This document shows, in pieces, positions 7,520-14,501 of a stretch of DNA of 14,533 nt. Origin of the DNA: Pseudomonadota bacterium (GTDB lineage: Bacteria; Pseudomonadota; Gammaproteobacteria; Burkholderiales; Burkholderiaceae_C); contig JAEZLX010000113.1 of NCBI GenBank assembly GCA_023415035.1, positions 1-14,533 of the forward strand, in the 5' to 3' direction. Both the position numbers and the translations under genes were made by a program. Under the pieces are notes generated by a model that worked only from the letters and a program-made list of their open reading frames with translations, was not told the origin of the DNA and searched no databases. Every line of letters begins with the position of its first letter. Positions within the stretch are counted from its first letter, which is position 1.

Positions 7520-8548
7520 ATGGCATTCCGACCCGAACCTCCCCCCGGCCAGGCGACGGCACCGCGCACGGCCGTCGTGTTGTGCAACCTGGGCACACCC
7601 GATGCGGCGACCGCCCCGGCGCTGCGCCGCTATCTGGCCCAGTTCCTGGGCGACCCGCGCGTGGTCGAGATCCCTGGCCTGCTGTGGAAGCCCATCCTGC
7701 ACGGCATCATCCTGCGCACCCGACCGGCCAAGTCGGCCGCCAAGTACGCCAGCGTCTGGCAGGCCGAGGGTTCTCCACTGCAGGTCTGGACTGAAAGACA
7801 GGCCTCGCTGCTGCGCGGCTATCTTGGGGAACGCGGCCATCGCGTGACGGTGCGCCACGCCATGCGCTACGGCAACCCCTCGATCCCCGCCGTGCTCGAC
7901 GAGCTCAAGGCCGAGGGCATCACGCAGGTGCTGGTGTTGCCCGCCTACCCGCAGTACAGCGGCACCACCACCGCCAGCGTGTTCGATGCCATCGCGCATT
8001 GGGGTCTGGAGATCCGCCATCTGCCCGAGCTGCGCTTCGTCAACCGCTACCACGACGACCCGGGCTACATCGAGGCCCTGACCAAACGGATCCGCCACCA
8101 CTGGATGACCCAGGGCCGGGGCGATCACCTCGTGATGAGCTTTCACGGCATTCCCGCGCGCTGCGTGGAGCTGGGCGACCCTTACCTGGCGGAATGCCGC
8201 AGCACGGCCGAGCACCTCGCCGGGCGTCTGGGCCTTTCCGCGTCGGAGTGGACCATGACCTTCCAGTCGCGCTTTGGCAAGGCCAAGTGGCTGGAGCCCT
8301 ACACGCAGCCGACGCTGGAGCGCATGGCGCGCGAAGGGCTCAAGAGCGTGGACGTGGTCTGCCCCGGCTTCACCAGCGACTGCCTGGAAACACTGGAAGA
8401 AATCAGCATGGAAGTGCAGGAAGCCTTCAAGGCCGCCGGCGGCCAGCAATTCCAGTACATCCCCTGCCTCAACGACTCGCCCGACTGGATCCGAGCGCTG
8501 GCCGATCTGGCCGAGCGGCACCTGCAGGGCTGGCCCACCCGGCCCTGA
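7520..8548 (+). CDS. hemH: Ferrochelatase HemH
   Basis: Inserts ferrous iron into protoporphyrin IX to make protohaem, the last step of the classical haem pathway. The protein has 342 residues, normal for proteobacterial HemH, with no C-terminal iron-sulphur extension. Family landmarks in order are VVLCNLGTPD (residues 19-28), PAYPQYSGTTTAS (141-153), MSFHGIP (206-212, catalytic His209), FQSRFGKAKWLEPYT (248-262), and CPGFTSDCLETLEEI (281-295), in which Glu290 aligns with the conserved catalytic glutamate. The start is the ATG at 7520, which gives about 16 variable residues before the first strand. The frame remains open nearly 250 codons further upstream, but only as an antisense shadow of the HAD gene. 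It is monocistronic here: divergent from HAD and convergent with the alpha/beta hydrolase gene. Confidence 0.97.
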   Translation: MAFRPEPPPGQATAPRTAVVLCNLGTPDAATAPALRRYLAQFLGDPRVVEIPGLLWKPILHGIILRTRPAKSAAKYASVWQAEGSPLQVWTERQASLLRGYLGERGHRVTVRHAMRYGNPSIPAVLDELKAEGITQVLVLPAYPQYSGTTTASVFDAIAHWGLEIRHLPELRFVNRYHDDPGYIEALTKRIRHHWMTQGRGDHLVMSFHGIPARCVELGDPYLAECRSTAEHLAGRLGLSASEWTMTFQSRFGKAKWLEPYTQPTLERMAREGLKSVDVVCPGFTSDCLETLEEISMEVQEAFKAAGGQQFQYIPCLNDSPDWIRALADLAERHLQGWPTRP

Positions 8549-8554
8549 GGGCCG
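8540..8554. terminator. Hairpin over the hemH stop codon
   Basis: Perfect inverted repeat CGGCCC/GGGCCG with the hemH stop codon TGA as its 3-base loop, located in the 14-bp gap between convergent hemH and the hydrolase gene. The stem is strong in G/C but is followed by TTGCG rather than a T-run. It may be an end-of-transcript stabilising hairpin or a weak terminator for either direction. Confidence 0.3.
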
Positions 8555-8562
8555 TTGCGCCG

Positions 8563-9429
8563 TCAGCCCCCGGCAAGGAATCGCTGCACCAGATCCAGCT
8601 GGTCGGGCACGTTCAGCGCCGGCGCGTGCCCGCAGCCGACGATGGTGACCACCAGTGCGCGCGGCCCGCGGTCGCGCATGGCCTCGGCCGTCTCGACCGA
8701 CAGCAGGTCGGAGTCGATGCCGCGCAGGCACAGCACCGGCACATTAATACGGTCGTACACGTCCCACAGGTCGTAGTCGTTGGGGTGGTATGAGAACTGC
8801 ATCGCCATCGCCGGATCATAGTGAGGCGTCACCCGGCCGTCAGGCAGCCGGCGCACCGAGCTTTCGGTCAGCAGTCGCCATTGCTCGTCCGGCAGGTAGC
8901 CGTAGGGCTTGTAAACGGTGCGGAAATACTGCTCCAGCTCGGTAACGGTCGCAAACGCCGATGGACTGCCCGCATAGGAGCGGATGCGCTCGACCGCCGG
9001 CTCGTCCAGCTTGGGGCCAATGTCGTTGAGCACCAGCCGCTGGATGCGGCCACGCAGCGCGCCATCGGCACAGACCATGCCAATGGCGCCCCCCATGGAC
9101 GTGCCGACCCAGTGGAACCGCTCGATCTTCAGCTGGTCAACCAGTGATTTGGCCAGCCGCTCATAGAAGGCCAGACAGTATTCCTCCCGCGGCGACGGGC
9201 TCCATTGCGACAGGCCCCGGCCGATGGTGTCAGGACAGACGACGCGCCATCCCAGCCCCGCAAGGTGCCGGGCCAGCGGGTCCATGTCGCGGCCCGTGCG
9301 CGCCAGGCCGTGCCAGGCGATAACGGTGCCTATCGCCGGCACGCCATCCGCAGGCTGCCAGTCCATGTAGTGGATTTCCCTGCCCTCGCAGGTCAGGTAA
9401 CGGGAAACGGGCTGGATCGCGGGATTCAT
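8563..9429 (-). CDS. Alpha/beta-fold hydrolase, last gene of the liv operon
   Basis: Cytoplasmic alpha/beta hydrolase of 288 residues with no signal peptide. The catalytic triad can be read directly: the nucleophile elbow GTSMGG with Ser111, the acid in LRGIDSD (Asp239 or Asp241), and His268 in GCGHAP. WHGLARTGRDMD (39-50) supplies the oxyanion-hole loop, and a lid/cap region lies at about 140-215. The start ATG at 9427-9429 overlaps the livM stop as ATGA and has a strong RBS (GAAGGAG) inside the end of livM. It is therefore almost certainly translated with the importer. This context suggests it acts on the imported solute or an early product, as an esterase, amidase, lactonase or C-C bond hydrolase. 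The sequence does not decide between these. A longer in-frame start at 9540 is rejected because the extra residues lie antiparallel-free within livM coding sequence and lack family character. Confidence 0.88.
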   Translation of the reverse strand: MNPAIQPVSRYLTCEGREIHYMDWQPADGVPAIGTVIAWHGLARTGRDMDPLARHLAGLGWRVVCPDTIGRGLSQWSPSPREEYCLAFYERLAKSLVDQLKIERFHWVGTSMGGAIGMVCADGALRGRIQRLVLNDIGPKLDEPAVERIRSYAGSPSAFATVTELEQYFRTVYKPYGYLPDEQWRLLTESSVRRLPDGRVTPHYDPAMAMQFSYHPNDYDLWDVYDRINVPVLCLRGIDSDLLSVETAEAMRDRGPRALVVTIVGCGHAPALNVPDQLDLVQRFLAGG

Positions 9430-10523
9430 GGGCGCTCCTTCAACCGGGCGAGTGCCGCGCGCTCGCGGAGTTTTCCGACGATGCCGGACGGGAAGTAATA
9501 GACCGACAGCACGAACAGCAGGCCAAGCCACAGCAGCCACCGGTCCGGTGTGAACAGCGCGGGCAACAGTGGAATGCCCGCCGTGGCCTCGCCGAGCAGG
9601 CGCAGCAGGTCCTGCAAGTAGCTCTGGGCAACCACGAACAGCACGCTGCCGATGATGGCGCCGTACATCGTGCCCATGCCGCCGATGACGACAATGAGCA
9701 GGATGTCGAGCATGATCTCGAACGACAGCGATGTGTCGGGCCCGTTGTAGCGCAGCCAGAGCGCCAGCAGACAGCCCGCAATGGTGGCAAAGCCCGCCGC
9801 GATGACGTTGGACAGCGTGCGATACACCACCGTCCGGTACCCCAGCGCCTCGGCACGGAAGTCGTTCTCGCGGATCGCCTGCAGCACGCGGCCGAACGGC
9901 GAGTTCACGATGCGCAGCATCAGCAGGAACAGCACCGTCACCACACCGAAGATCAGGTAGTAGGTGACCAGACGCCCGTTGAGCACCACATCCCCGAACG
10001 GCCCCGCGAAGTCCTCGTCACGCAGCGAGAAGCCCGGCGTGAGAAGTTCGGGCACGCGGAACGTGAGGCCGTCCTCGCCGCCCGTGATGTGCGACAACTG
10101 CGAGGCCAGCGTCAGGAAAGCCGAGGCCACGGCCAGCGTGATCATGGCAAAAAAGATCGCCTTGACGCGCAGCGAGAACAGGCCGATCACCAGCGAGAGG
10201 ACGAGCGAGATCGCCAGGGCACAGACGGCGCCCACCGCGATGGCATCCCATCCCGGACCCATGGCATTGAGCGCGATCGCGATGCCATAGGCGCCGATGC
10301 CGAAGAACATCGTGTGGGCGAAGCTCACGATGCCGGTGTAGCCCAGCAGCAGGTCGTAGCTGACCACGAGCGCGATGAACACCAGCACCTTGGCCGCCAC
10401 GTTCAGGGCCTTGACCCCGGGGAACAGGAACGGCGCCAGGGCCAGGCCGAGCACCAGCACCACCAGCGCCACGGCGAGCGCGCGGCTGCGCGGCAGGTCA
10501 TTGGAAAGCAGACGTTGGAACAT
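9426..10523 (-). CDS. livM: Liv-type ABC importer permease LivM
   Basis: Inner-membrane permease of the hydrophobic-amino-acid-transport (HAAT) ABC family, 365 residues, pairing with LivH. It is strongly hydrophobic with multiple membrane segments. The family signature region YDLLLGYTGIVSFAHTMFFG is in the N-terminal third. The cytoplasmic coupling segment, RVLQAIRENDFRAEALGY, contacts the ATPases, and IVVIGGMGTMYGAIIGS is a typical late loop. The ATG at 10523 is 12 bp after the livH stop, and GAGGG overlapping that stop serves as RBS. The stop overlaps the start of the alpha/beta hydrolase. Solute specificity comes mainly from the binding protein, so this gene alone does not say what is moved. 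Confidence 0.94.
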   Translation of the reverse strand: MFQRLLSNDLPRSRALAVALVVLVLGLALAPFLFPGVKALNVAAKVLVFIALVVSYDLLLGYTGIVSFAHTMFFGIGAYGIAIALNAMGPGWDAIAVGAVCALAISLVLSLVIGLFSLRVKAIFFAMITLAVASAFLTLASQLSHITGGEDGLTFRVPELLTPGFSLRDEDFAGPFGDVVLNGRLVTYYLIFGVVTVLFLLMLRIVNSPFGRVLQAIRENDFRAEALGYRTVVYRTLSNVIAAGFATIAGCLLALWLRYNGPDTSLSFEIMLDILLIVVIGGMGTMYGAIIGSVLFVVAQSYLQDLLRLLGEATAGIPLLPALFTPDRWLLWLGLLFVLSVYYFPSGIVGKLRERAALARLKERP

Positions 10524-10535
10524 GGTCGGACGCCC

Positions 10536-11516
10536 TCAGCGGTTGGTCACCGGATAGACGCCCTGCGGCCGCCACAGCAGGATGGCGACCATGAGCGCGA
10601 TGTTGGAGAACAGCGCCACCTTCGGAGCCAGAAAGCCCGTGTAGTTGGCCATCAGCCCCACCAGCAGCGCGCCGATGAGCGCACCCAGCGTCGAACCCAG
10701 CCCCCCGATGATGATGACGATGAAAATCAGCACGTTGACGTGCGCGCCCATCTGCGGAATCACGGTCTGCTGGTACAGGCCCCACATGACGCCACCCAGG
10801 CCCGCCAGCGCGCTGCCGGCGACGAACACGCCGATGAACAGGCGCTGGATGCGGTAGCCCAGCGACTCGACCATCTCGCGGTCCTGCACGCCGGCGCGGA
10901 TCAGCAGGCCGACTTTGGTGCGGTTGAGGGTCCAGGCCATGGCCGCGAACACCAGCAGCCCCACCAGCACCGCCAGCACGCGGTACTTCTCCACCGCCGC
11001 GTCACCGAAGATGAACGCGCCGCGCAGCGACTCGGGCAGCGGCAGCGGGCGCTGCTCCGGACCCCAGACCACCTTGATCAGCTCCTCGCCGATGATCATG
11101 CCGCCCATCGTGATGAGGATCTGCTTCAGGTGCTGTCCGTACACCGGTCGCACGATCAGGCGCTCGAACACGTAGCCCAGTGCGCCGGCAACGGCCATCG
11201 CCACCAGCATCGCCGGCAGCAGCGCCACGAGGTTGAGCCAGAAGCTGTTGGCCGCCACGTAGCTGCCCATGCTGCCCATGACCGAGACGGCCACGAAGGC
11301 GCCCAGCGCGATGAACACGCCATGGCCGAAGTTCAGGACGTCCATCAGGCCGAACACCAATGTCAGGCCCGAGGCGATGATGAACACGATCAGTCCCATG
11401 GCCAGGCCGGCCACGGTCAGTGTCACCCAGGTGGAAGGACTGCCCACCAGCGGCAGCGCCAGCAAGGCGAGCACAGGCACCAGGGCCAGCGGCTTCCAGT
11501 CGAAATCGGATGTCAT
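10536..11516 (-). CDS. livH: Liv-type ABC importer permease LivH
   Basis: Second inner-membrane permease of the importer, 326 residues. The hallmark SGLTLVFGLMDVLNFGHG followed by ALGAF is at about residues 49-74. The coupling loop AGVQDREMVESLGYRIQRLF and the conserved IGGLGSTLGALIGALLVG near the C-terminus are both present. The chosen ATG overlaps the livF stop as ATGA, and GGGGG about 8 bp upstream is a serviceable RBS. The frame is open far upstream through livF, but those codons have no family features. It is longer than E. coli LivH by a short N-terminal leader (MTSDFDWKP) before the first membrane segment. Confidence 0.94.
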   Translation of the reverse strand: MTSDFDWKPLALVPVLALLALPLVGSPSTWVTLTVAGLAMGLIVFIIASGLTLVFGLMDVLNFGHGVFIALGAFVAVSVMGSMGSYVAANSFWLNLVALLPAMLVAMAVAGALGYVFERLIVRPVYGQHLKQILITMGGMIIGEELIKVVWGPEQRPLPLPESLRGAFIFGDAAVEKYRVLAVLVGLLVFAAMAWTLNRTKVGLLIRAGVQDREMVESLGYRIQRLFIGVFVAGSALAGLGGVMWGLYQQTVIPQMGAHVNVLIFIVIIIGGLGSTLGALIGALLVGLMANYTGFLAPKVALFSNIALMVAILLWRPQGVYPVTNR

Positions 11517-12250
11517 TGGTGCGCCCCCAGAGACAGGCCCAGCAGACGCGCCTGCAGCGCCTCGTCCTCGGCCAGTTCGGCCATCGGACCGCTGTGCACC
11601 ACGCGTCCGTCGTCCATCACGGCCACGGTGTCGCCCAGCTGCCTGGCAAAGTTGAAGTTCTGCTCGACCAGAAGGATGGTGGTCTGCGCGGCCTTCAGCG
11701 CGCGGAAGGCCTCGATCATGTTCTGGATGATGGCCGGCGCCAGGCCCTTGCTGGGCTCGTCGATGAGCAGCAGCTGCCGCGGCTCGACGATGGCGCGCGA
11801 GACGGCCAGCATCTGCTTTTGCCCCCCCGATAGCTTGCCCGCGGGGTGGTTCCAGAATTTCTTCATGGCCGGGAACAATCCGAAGATCCACTCCAGCCGG
11901 CTCGTGTCGATGTCGTCCACGGTGCGCGCGCCGCGCGCGGCCAGCACCATGTTCTCCTTGACGCTCAGGTCGGCAAAGATGCCCATGTTCTCGGGTACGT
12001 AGGCCACGCCGGCCTGCGCGATCTCGGGCGTGGGACGGCCCGTGATGTCGCGGCCGGCCAGCAGCACCCGGCCCTGGCTGGCCTTCCACAGGCCCATGAT
12101 GGTGCGCAGCGTCGTGGTCTTGCCGGCGCCGTTGCGGCCCAGCAGCATGGTCAGCTGGTTGGCCGGCACCTGCAGGTCCACACCGTGCAGGATGTGGTAG
12201 GCGCCGATGTGGGTGTGAACCCCTTCCAGCCTCAGCAAGGCGTCACTCAT
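11513..12250 (-). CDS. livF: Liv-type ABC importer ATPase LivF
   Basis: One of two ATP-hydrolysing subunits, 245 residues. Walker A GRNGAGKTT is at 38-46, the Q-loop/VPEN region at about 85-88 (AYVPENMGIF is a strong LivF marker), signature LSGGQKQ at 140-146, Walker B LLLIDEP at 160-166, and the H-loop in ILLVEQNFNFA. The start ATG overlaps the livG stop (ATGA, 12247-12250), with GGAGG 4-5 bp upstream. It is distinguished from LivG by its shorter length and by the AYVPEN and SKGLAP sequences. It works with LivG at the cytoplasmic face of LivHM. Confidence 0.95.
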   Translation of the reverse strand: MSDALLRLEGVHTHIGAYHILHGVDLQVPANQLTMLLGRNGAGKTTTLRTIMGLWKASQGRVLLAGRDITGRPTPEIAQAGVAYVPENMGIFADLSVKENMVLAARGARTVDDIDTSRLEWIFGLFPAMKKFWNHPAGKLSGGQKQMLAVSRAIVEPRQLLLIDEPSKGLAPAIIQNMIEAFRALKAAQTTILLVEQNFNFARQLGDTVAVMDDGRVVHSGPMAELAEDEALQARLLGLSLGAHQ

Positions 12251-13008
12251 GCGGCCTCCGTTTCTTCGGGGTTCACGCCCAGATAGGCCTGCTGCACCAC
12301 AGGCGAGGCGATCACCGCTTCGGGCTCGCCATCGGCCACCAGCTCGCCGTTGTGCAGCACGATGATGCGGTCCGAGAGCTCGCGCACCACGTCCATCTTG
12401 TGCTCGACCAGCAGGATGGTCTTGCTCTTGTCGGCCTTGAGCGCGCGGATCAGGTTCAGGATCACGGGCACCTCGTCCACACTCATGCCCGCCGTCGGCT
12501 CGTCGAACATGAAAACCCGCGGCTCCAGCGCCATCAGGATGCCCACCTCCAGCTTGCGCTGGTCGCCATGTGGCAGGCTGGCCACAGTGGCGTCGCGCTT
12601 GTCGGCCAGCGCCACCGTCTCCAGCACGCGCTCGGCCTTTTCCAGCAGGTCGCGGCGGTCACTCCAGATGCGGAACAGATCCAGTCTGGCTCCGGCCCTG
12701 GCCTGCACCGCCAGACGCACGTTCTCCAGCACCGACAGCTGCGGGAACAGGTTCGTGAGCTGGAAGGCACGCCCGAGGCCGGCGCGCGTGCGCTGCGGCG
12801 CCGCCAGCGGCGTGATGTCCTGGCCATCTAGCCGCACGCGGCCGGACGTGGCGCGGATCTGTCCCGAGATCAGGTTGAAATACGTCGTCTTGCCCGCCCC
12901 GTTGGGGCCGACGATGGCGGTCAGGGTGCCGGGCGCGAACGCGCACGAGACGGCATTGACCGCCACGTGCCCGCCGAAGCGGACCGTGAGGTCTTGGGTT
13001 TCGAGCAT
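12247..13008 (-). CDS. livG: Liv-type ABC importer ATPase LivG
   Basis: Second ATPase subunit, 253 residues. Walker A GPNGAGKTT is at 34-42, GRAFQLTNLFPQLSVLENV at about 79-97 carries the Q-loop, and Walker B VFMFDEP at 165-171 is followed by TAGMS and the H-loop in LLVEHKMDVV. The ABC signature reads LPHGDQRKLE (145-154), not the canonical LSGGQ. LivG proteins usually have LPYGxQR-type variants here, so this is a mild departure (His for Tyr, Asp before Gln). The start at 13008 has only a weak GGAAA RBS. A 109-bp gap with hairpins separates it from livK, while the downstream junction to livF overlaps by 4 bp. Confidence 0.95.
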   Translation of the reverse strand: MLETQDLTVRFGGHVAVNAVSCAFAPGTLTAIVGPNGAGKTTYFNLISGQIRATSGRVRLDGQDITPLAAPQRTRAGLGRAFQLTNLFPQLSVLENVRLAVQARAGARLDLFRIWSDRRDLLEKAERVLETVALADKRDATVASLPHGDQRKLEVGILMALEPRVFMFDEPTAGMSVDEVPVILNLIRALKADKSKTILLVEHKMDVVRELSDRIIVLHNGELVADGEPEAVIASPVVQQAYLGVNPEETEAA

Positions 13009-13048
13009 GCAGGTTTCCAGAGCCGCGATGCGGCGGTCGATGGCAGAA

Positions 13049-13106
13049 CGGGCCGGCGGCGTGAATGCCCTGGCCCGACGGCACCCCGCACCGGTCAGGC
13101 GCGGGG
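13049..13106 (-). promoter_or_regulatory. Two hairpins in the livK-livG intergenic region
   Basis: The first after livK is a 9-bp GC-rich stem with one G-U pair: arms 13084-13092 and 13098-13106, loop 13093-13097. The second pairs CGGGCC (13049-13054) with GGCCCG (13072-13077) around a 17-base loop. A third small repeat (AGCGC/GCGCT, 13112-13125) overlaps the livK stop. None has a U-run in the direction of transcription. The position is where binding-protein mRNAs are often stabilised or partly terminated so that more binding protein than permease is made; that role here is inferred. Confidence 0.4.
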
Positions 13107-13117
13107 GCCTCAGCGCA

Positions 13118-14311
13118 TCAGCGCTTGTTCATGATCGGGATGTTCATTTCCTCGGGCTTGATCTCGCGGACCAGCTCGGGAATCGCCCATGCCACGTTCG
13201 GATCCACCTTGATCCTGAAGTGGTACATGCTCTGCATCGCCTGGTGGTCTTCCTTGCGGAAGGTCATCGTGCCCTTGGGCGTCTCGAAGCTCATGCCTTC
13301 CATGGTCTGGATGAGCTTGTTGGTGTTGGTGTCGCCGTTGGTCTTCTTCAGCGCCTCGACCAAGGCCATGGCCGCGCTCATGCCACCGGCGGTGAAGAAG
13401 TCCGGCGGCGTGTTGAAGCGCTTCTGATGCTCCGTCACCAGCCACTGGTTGGCCGGGTTCTTCGGGATGTCGTAGTAGTAGTAGGCCGCGCCTTCCATGC
13501 CCGGGAACGGCTTGTACTGCGCCAGGGCCGGCAGGATGTTGCCACCGCTGGCGATCTCGATGCCGTAGCGCTCCTTGATCTGCATGTCGGCGAACTTGGA
13601 GAACGGGTTGGAAGCCCCCGCCCAGACGATCCACACGATCTTGCGGCCGGGCTTGTCCTTGATCGCATCGACGATGCGCTGGATGCCCGCGGTGAAGTCG
13701 GTGGTGTTGGCCGGCAGGTACTCCTCGTGGGCGATCTTGTTGACCTTCAGTGCATCGCGGAACGCCTTCACGCCATCGCGGCCGAAGGCATAGTCCTGTG
13801 CTAGCGTCGCGATGGTCACGCCCGGCTTGTCCAGCGCCACGGCGTTGGAGATCGCATCCTGGCTGCTGTTGCGGCCGGTGCGGAAGATGTACTTGTTCCA
13901 TTTGTCGCCGGTGATCGAATCGGCCACGGCCGGCTCGACCAGCAGGATCTTGCGATATTCCTCGGCCACCGGCAGCATGGCCAGCGCCACGCCGGAGCCG
14001 GTCGTGCCGACAGCCAGGTCGGCCTTGTCATCGGCATAGGCGGTGGCCAGCAGCGACTTGCCCAGATCGGGCTTGCCCTGGTCATCCTTCTCGATCACGA
14101 CGATCTTCTTGCCGGCCACGGTCATGGTGCCACCGGTGGCGTACTCCAAACCCATCATCAGGCCGGTGTGGGTCTGCTTGCCGTAGGCCTCAAGCGGTCC
14201 CGTCTTGCCGTAGACGTGGGCGACGCGGATTTCCCCGGACTGGGCGAAGCTGAGGGATGTGGCTGCGCAGGCGAGCGCGATCACCGCGAGGCGGCGCGTG
14301 GTCTTGATCAT
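13118..14311 (-). CDS. livK: Periplasmic substrate-binding protein of the Liv-type importer
   Basis: Type I periplasmic binding protein, 397 residues, that captures the solute for LivHMGF. The N-terminal signal peptide MIKTTRRLAVIALACAATSL has a likely cleavage site after SFA (residue 23). The cysteine at 15 does not fit a lipobox well, so a soluble periplasmic form is favoured. The mature chain begins with the family strand IRVAHVYGKTGPLEAYGK. Later landmarks are LAVGTTGSGVALAMLPVAEEY, YIFRTGRNSSQDA (hinge-proximal) and LAQDYAFGRDGVKAF. An RBS, GGAG (14319-14322), lies 7 bp before the ATG. The name livK marks the family and position. The ligand cannot be read from sequence: related proteins bind branched-chain amino acids, amides, urea or aromatic acids, and the operon's hydrolase argues against assuming leucine. 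Transcription probably starts from the sigma-54-like promoter upstream. Confidence 0.92.
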   Translation of the reverse strand: MIKTTRRLAVIALACAATSLSFAQSGEIRVAHVYGKTGPLEAYGKQTHTGLMMGLEYATGGTMTVAGKKIVVIEKDDQGKPDLGKSLLATAYADDKADLAVGTTGSGVALAMLPVAEEYRKILLVEPAVADSITGDKWNKYIFRTGRNSSQDAISNAVALDKPGVTIATLAQDYAFGRDGVKAFRDALKVNKIAHEEYLPANTTDFTAGIQRIVDAIKDKPGRKIVWIVWAGASNPFSKFADMQIKERYGIEIASGGNILPALAQYKPFPGMEGAAYYYYDIPKNPANQWLVTEHQKRFNTPPDFFTAGGMSAAMALVEALKKTNGDTNTNKLIQTMEGMSFETPKGTMTFRKEDHQAMQSMYHFRIKVDPNVAWAIPELVREIKPEEMNIPIMNKR

Positions 14312-14318
14312 GACTTGT

Positions 14319-14322
14319 CTCC
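14319..14322 (-). promoter_or_regulatory. Ribosome binding site of livK
   Basis: GGAG read on the minus strand, 7 bp before the livK ATG. It supports the start that yields a clean signal peptide. Confidence 0.7.
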
Positions 14323-14365
14323 GTTGTTGGAATTCGCCGGCAATGGCTGCCGTGCGCTGCCATCA

Positions 14366-14381
14366 TGCAGAACCCGTGCCA
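14366..14381 (-). promoter_or_regulatory. Sigma-54 (-24/-12) promoter of the liv operon
   Basis: Read on the minus strand, TGGCACGGGTTCTGCA matches the sigma-54 consensus TGGCAC(G/A)N4TTGC(A/T) at every defined position except one (C for the first T of TTGC). The invariant GG and GC are correctly spaced. A start site about 12 bp beyond the GC would fall near 14355 and give a leader of about 44 bases that contains the livK RBS. No convincing sigma-70 promoter competes. TTGACA occurs at 14431-14436 (minus), but nothing resembling a -10 box follows at 15-18 bp. The call rests on the motif and its position and has not been scored genome-wide. Confidence 0.72.
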
Positions 14382-14387
14382 GTCTGA

Positions 14388-14400
14388 AGATCGTTGATCT
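14388..14400. repeat. Short inverted repeat beside the -24 element
   Basis: AGATC-GTT-GATCT is a perfect 5-bp inverted repeat with a 3-bp spacer, lying between the enhancer-like repeats and the sigma-54 promoter. On the minus strand the same stretch reads ATCAACGATCTT next to an A6 run, a partial match to an IHF-type site (WATCAAN4TTR). That would fit DNA bending at a sigma-54 promoter, but the match is imperfect. Confidence 0.3.
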
Positions 14401-14430
14401 GACGGGACTTTTTTCTCAAGCCATCCGATG

Positions 14431-14501
14431 TGTCAATTTTTCAGACATATCACCCGAGACAAACATGTTCAATATTCAGACAACCGTCTAAATTTCAGAC
14501 A
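14431..14501. promoter_or_regulatory. Three 17-bp enhancer/operator-like sites upstream of livK
   Basis: Three related sites occur in the same orientation: TGTCAATTTTTCAGACA (14431-14447), TGTTCAATATTCAGACA (14466-14482) and CGTCTAAATTTCAGACA (14485-14501). All share WTTCAGACA at the 3' end and an imperfect dyad of the form TGTC-N9-GACA. Centres are 35 and 19 bp apart, about 84, 119 and 138 bp upstream of the predicted sigma-54 start. A fourth core copy, GTCTGAA, in the opposite orientation abuts the -24 element (14382-14388). The stretch is much richer in A/T than the surrounding genes. Position and repetition fit upstream activating sites for an enhancer-binding protein. The pattern is neither the NtrC (GCACN..) nor the NifA (TGT-N10-ACA) site as usually described. 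Confidence 0.6.

Noticed and set aside
7499..8731. N-terminal extension of the HAD hydrolase through hemH
   Set aside because: The extra codons are antisense to hemH and have shadow-like composition. HAD motif I is already correctly placed from the ATG at 7498.
10089..12002. Long + strand open frame (over 600 codons) opposite livM, livH and livF
   Set aside because: It is antisense to three well-supported genes. Its translation is dominated by His, Gln, Arg and Asp runs typical of a reverse-frame shadow in GC-rich DNA, with no recognisable domain.
12350..13804. Long + strand open frame opposite livG and livK
   Set aside because: Antisense shadow of two certain genes. It crosses the livK-livG gap only by chance lack of stops, and it has no family motifs.
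14408..14436. Sigma-70 promoter starting from TTGACA (14431-14436, minus)
   Set aside because: The -35 hexamer is perfect, but no -10-like sequence lies at 15-18 bp spacing; the region is an A-run. The hexamer is part of one of the 17-bp repeats.
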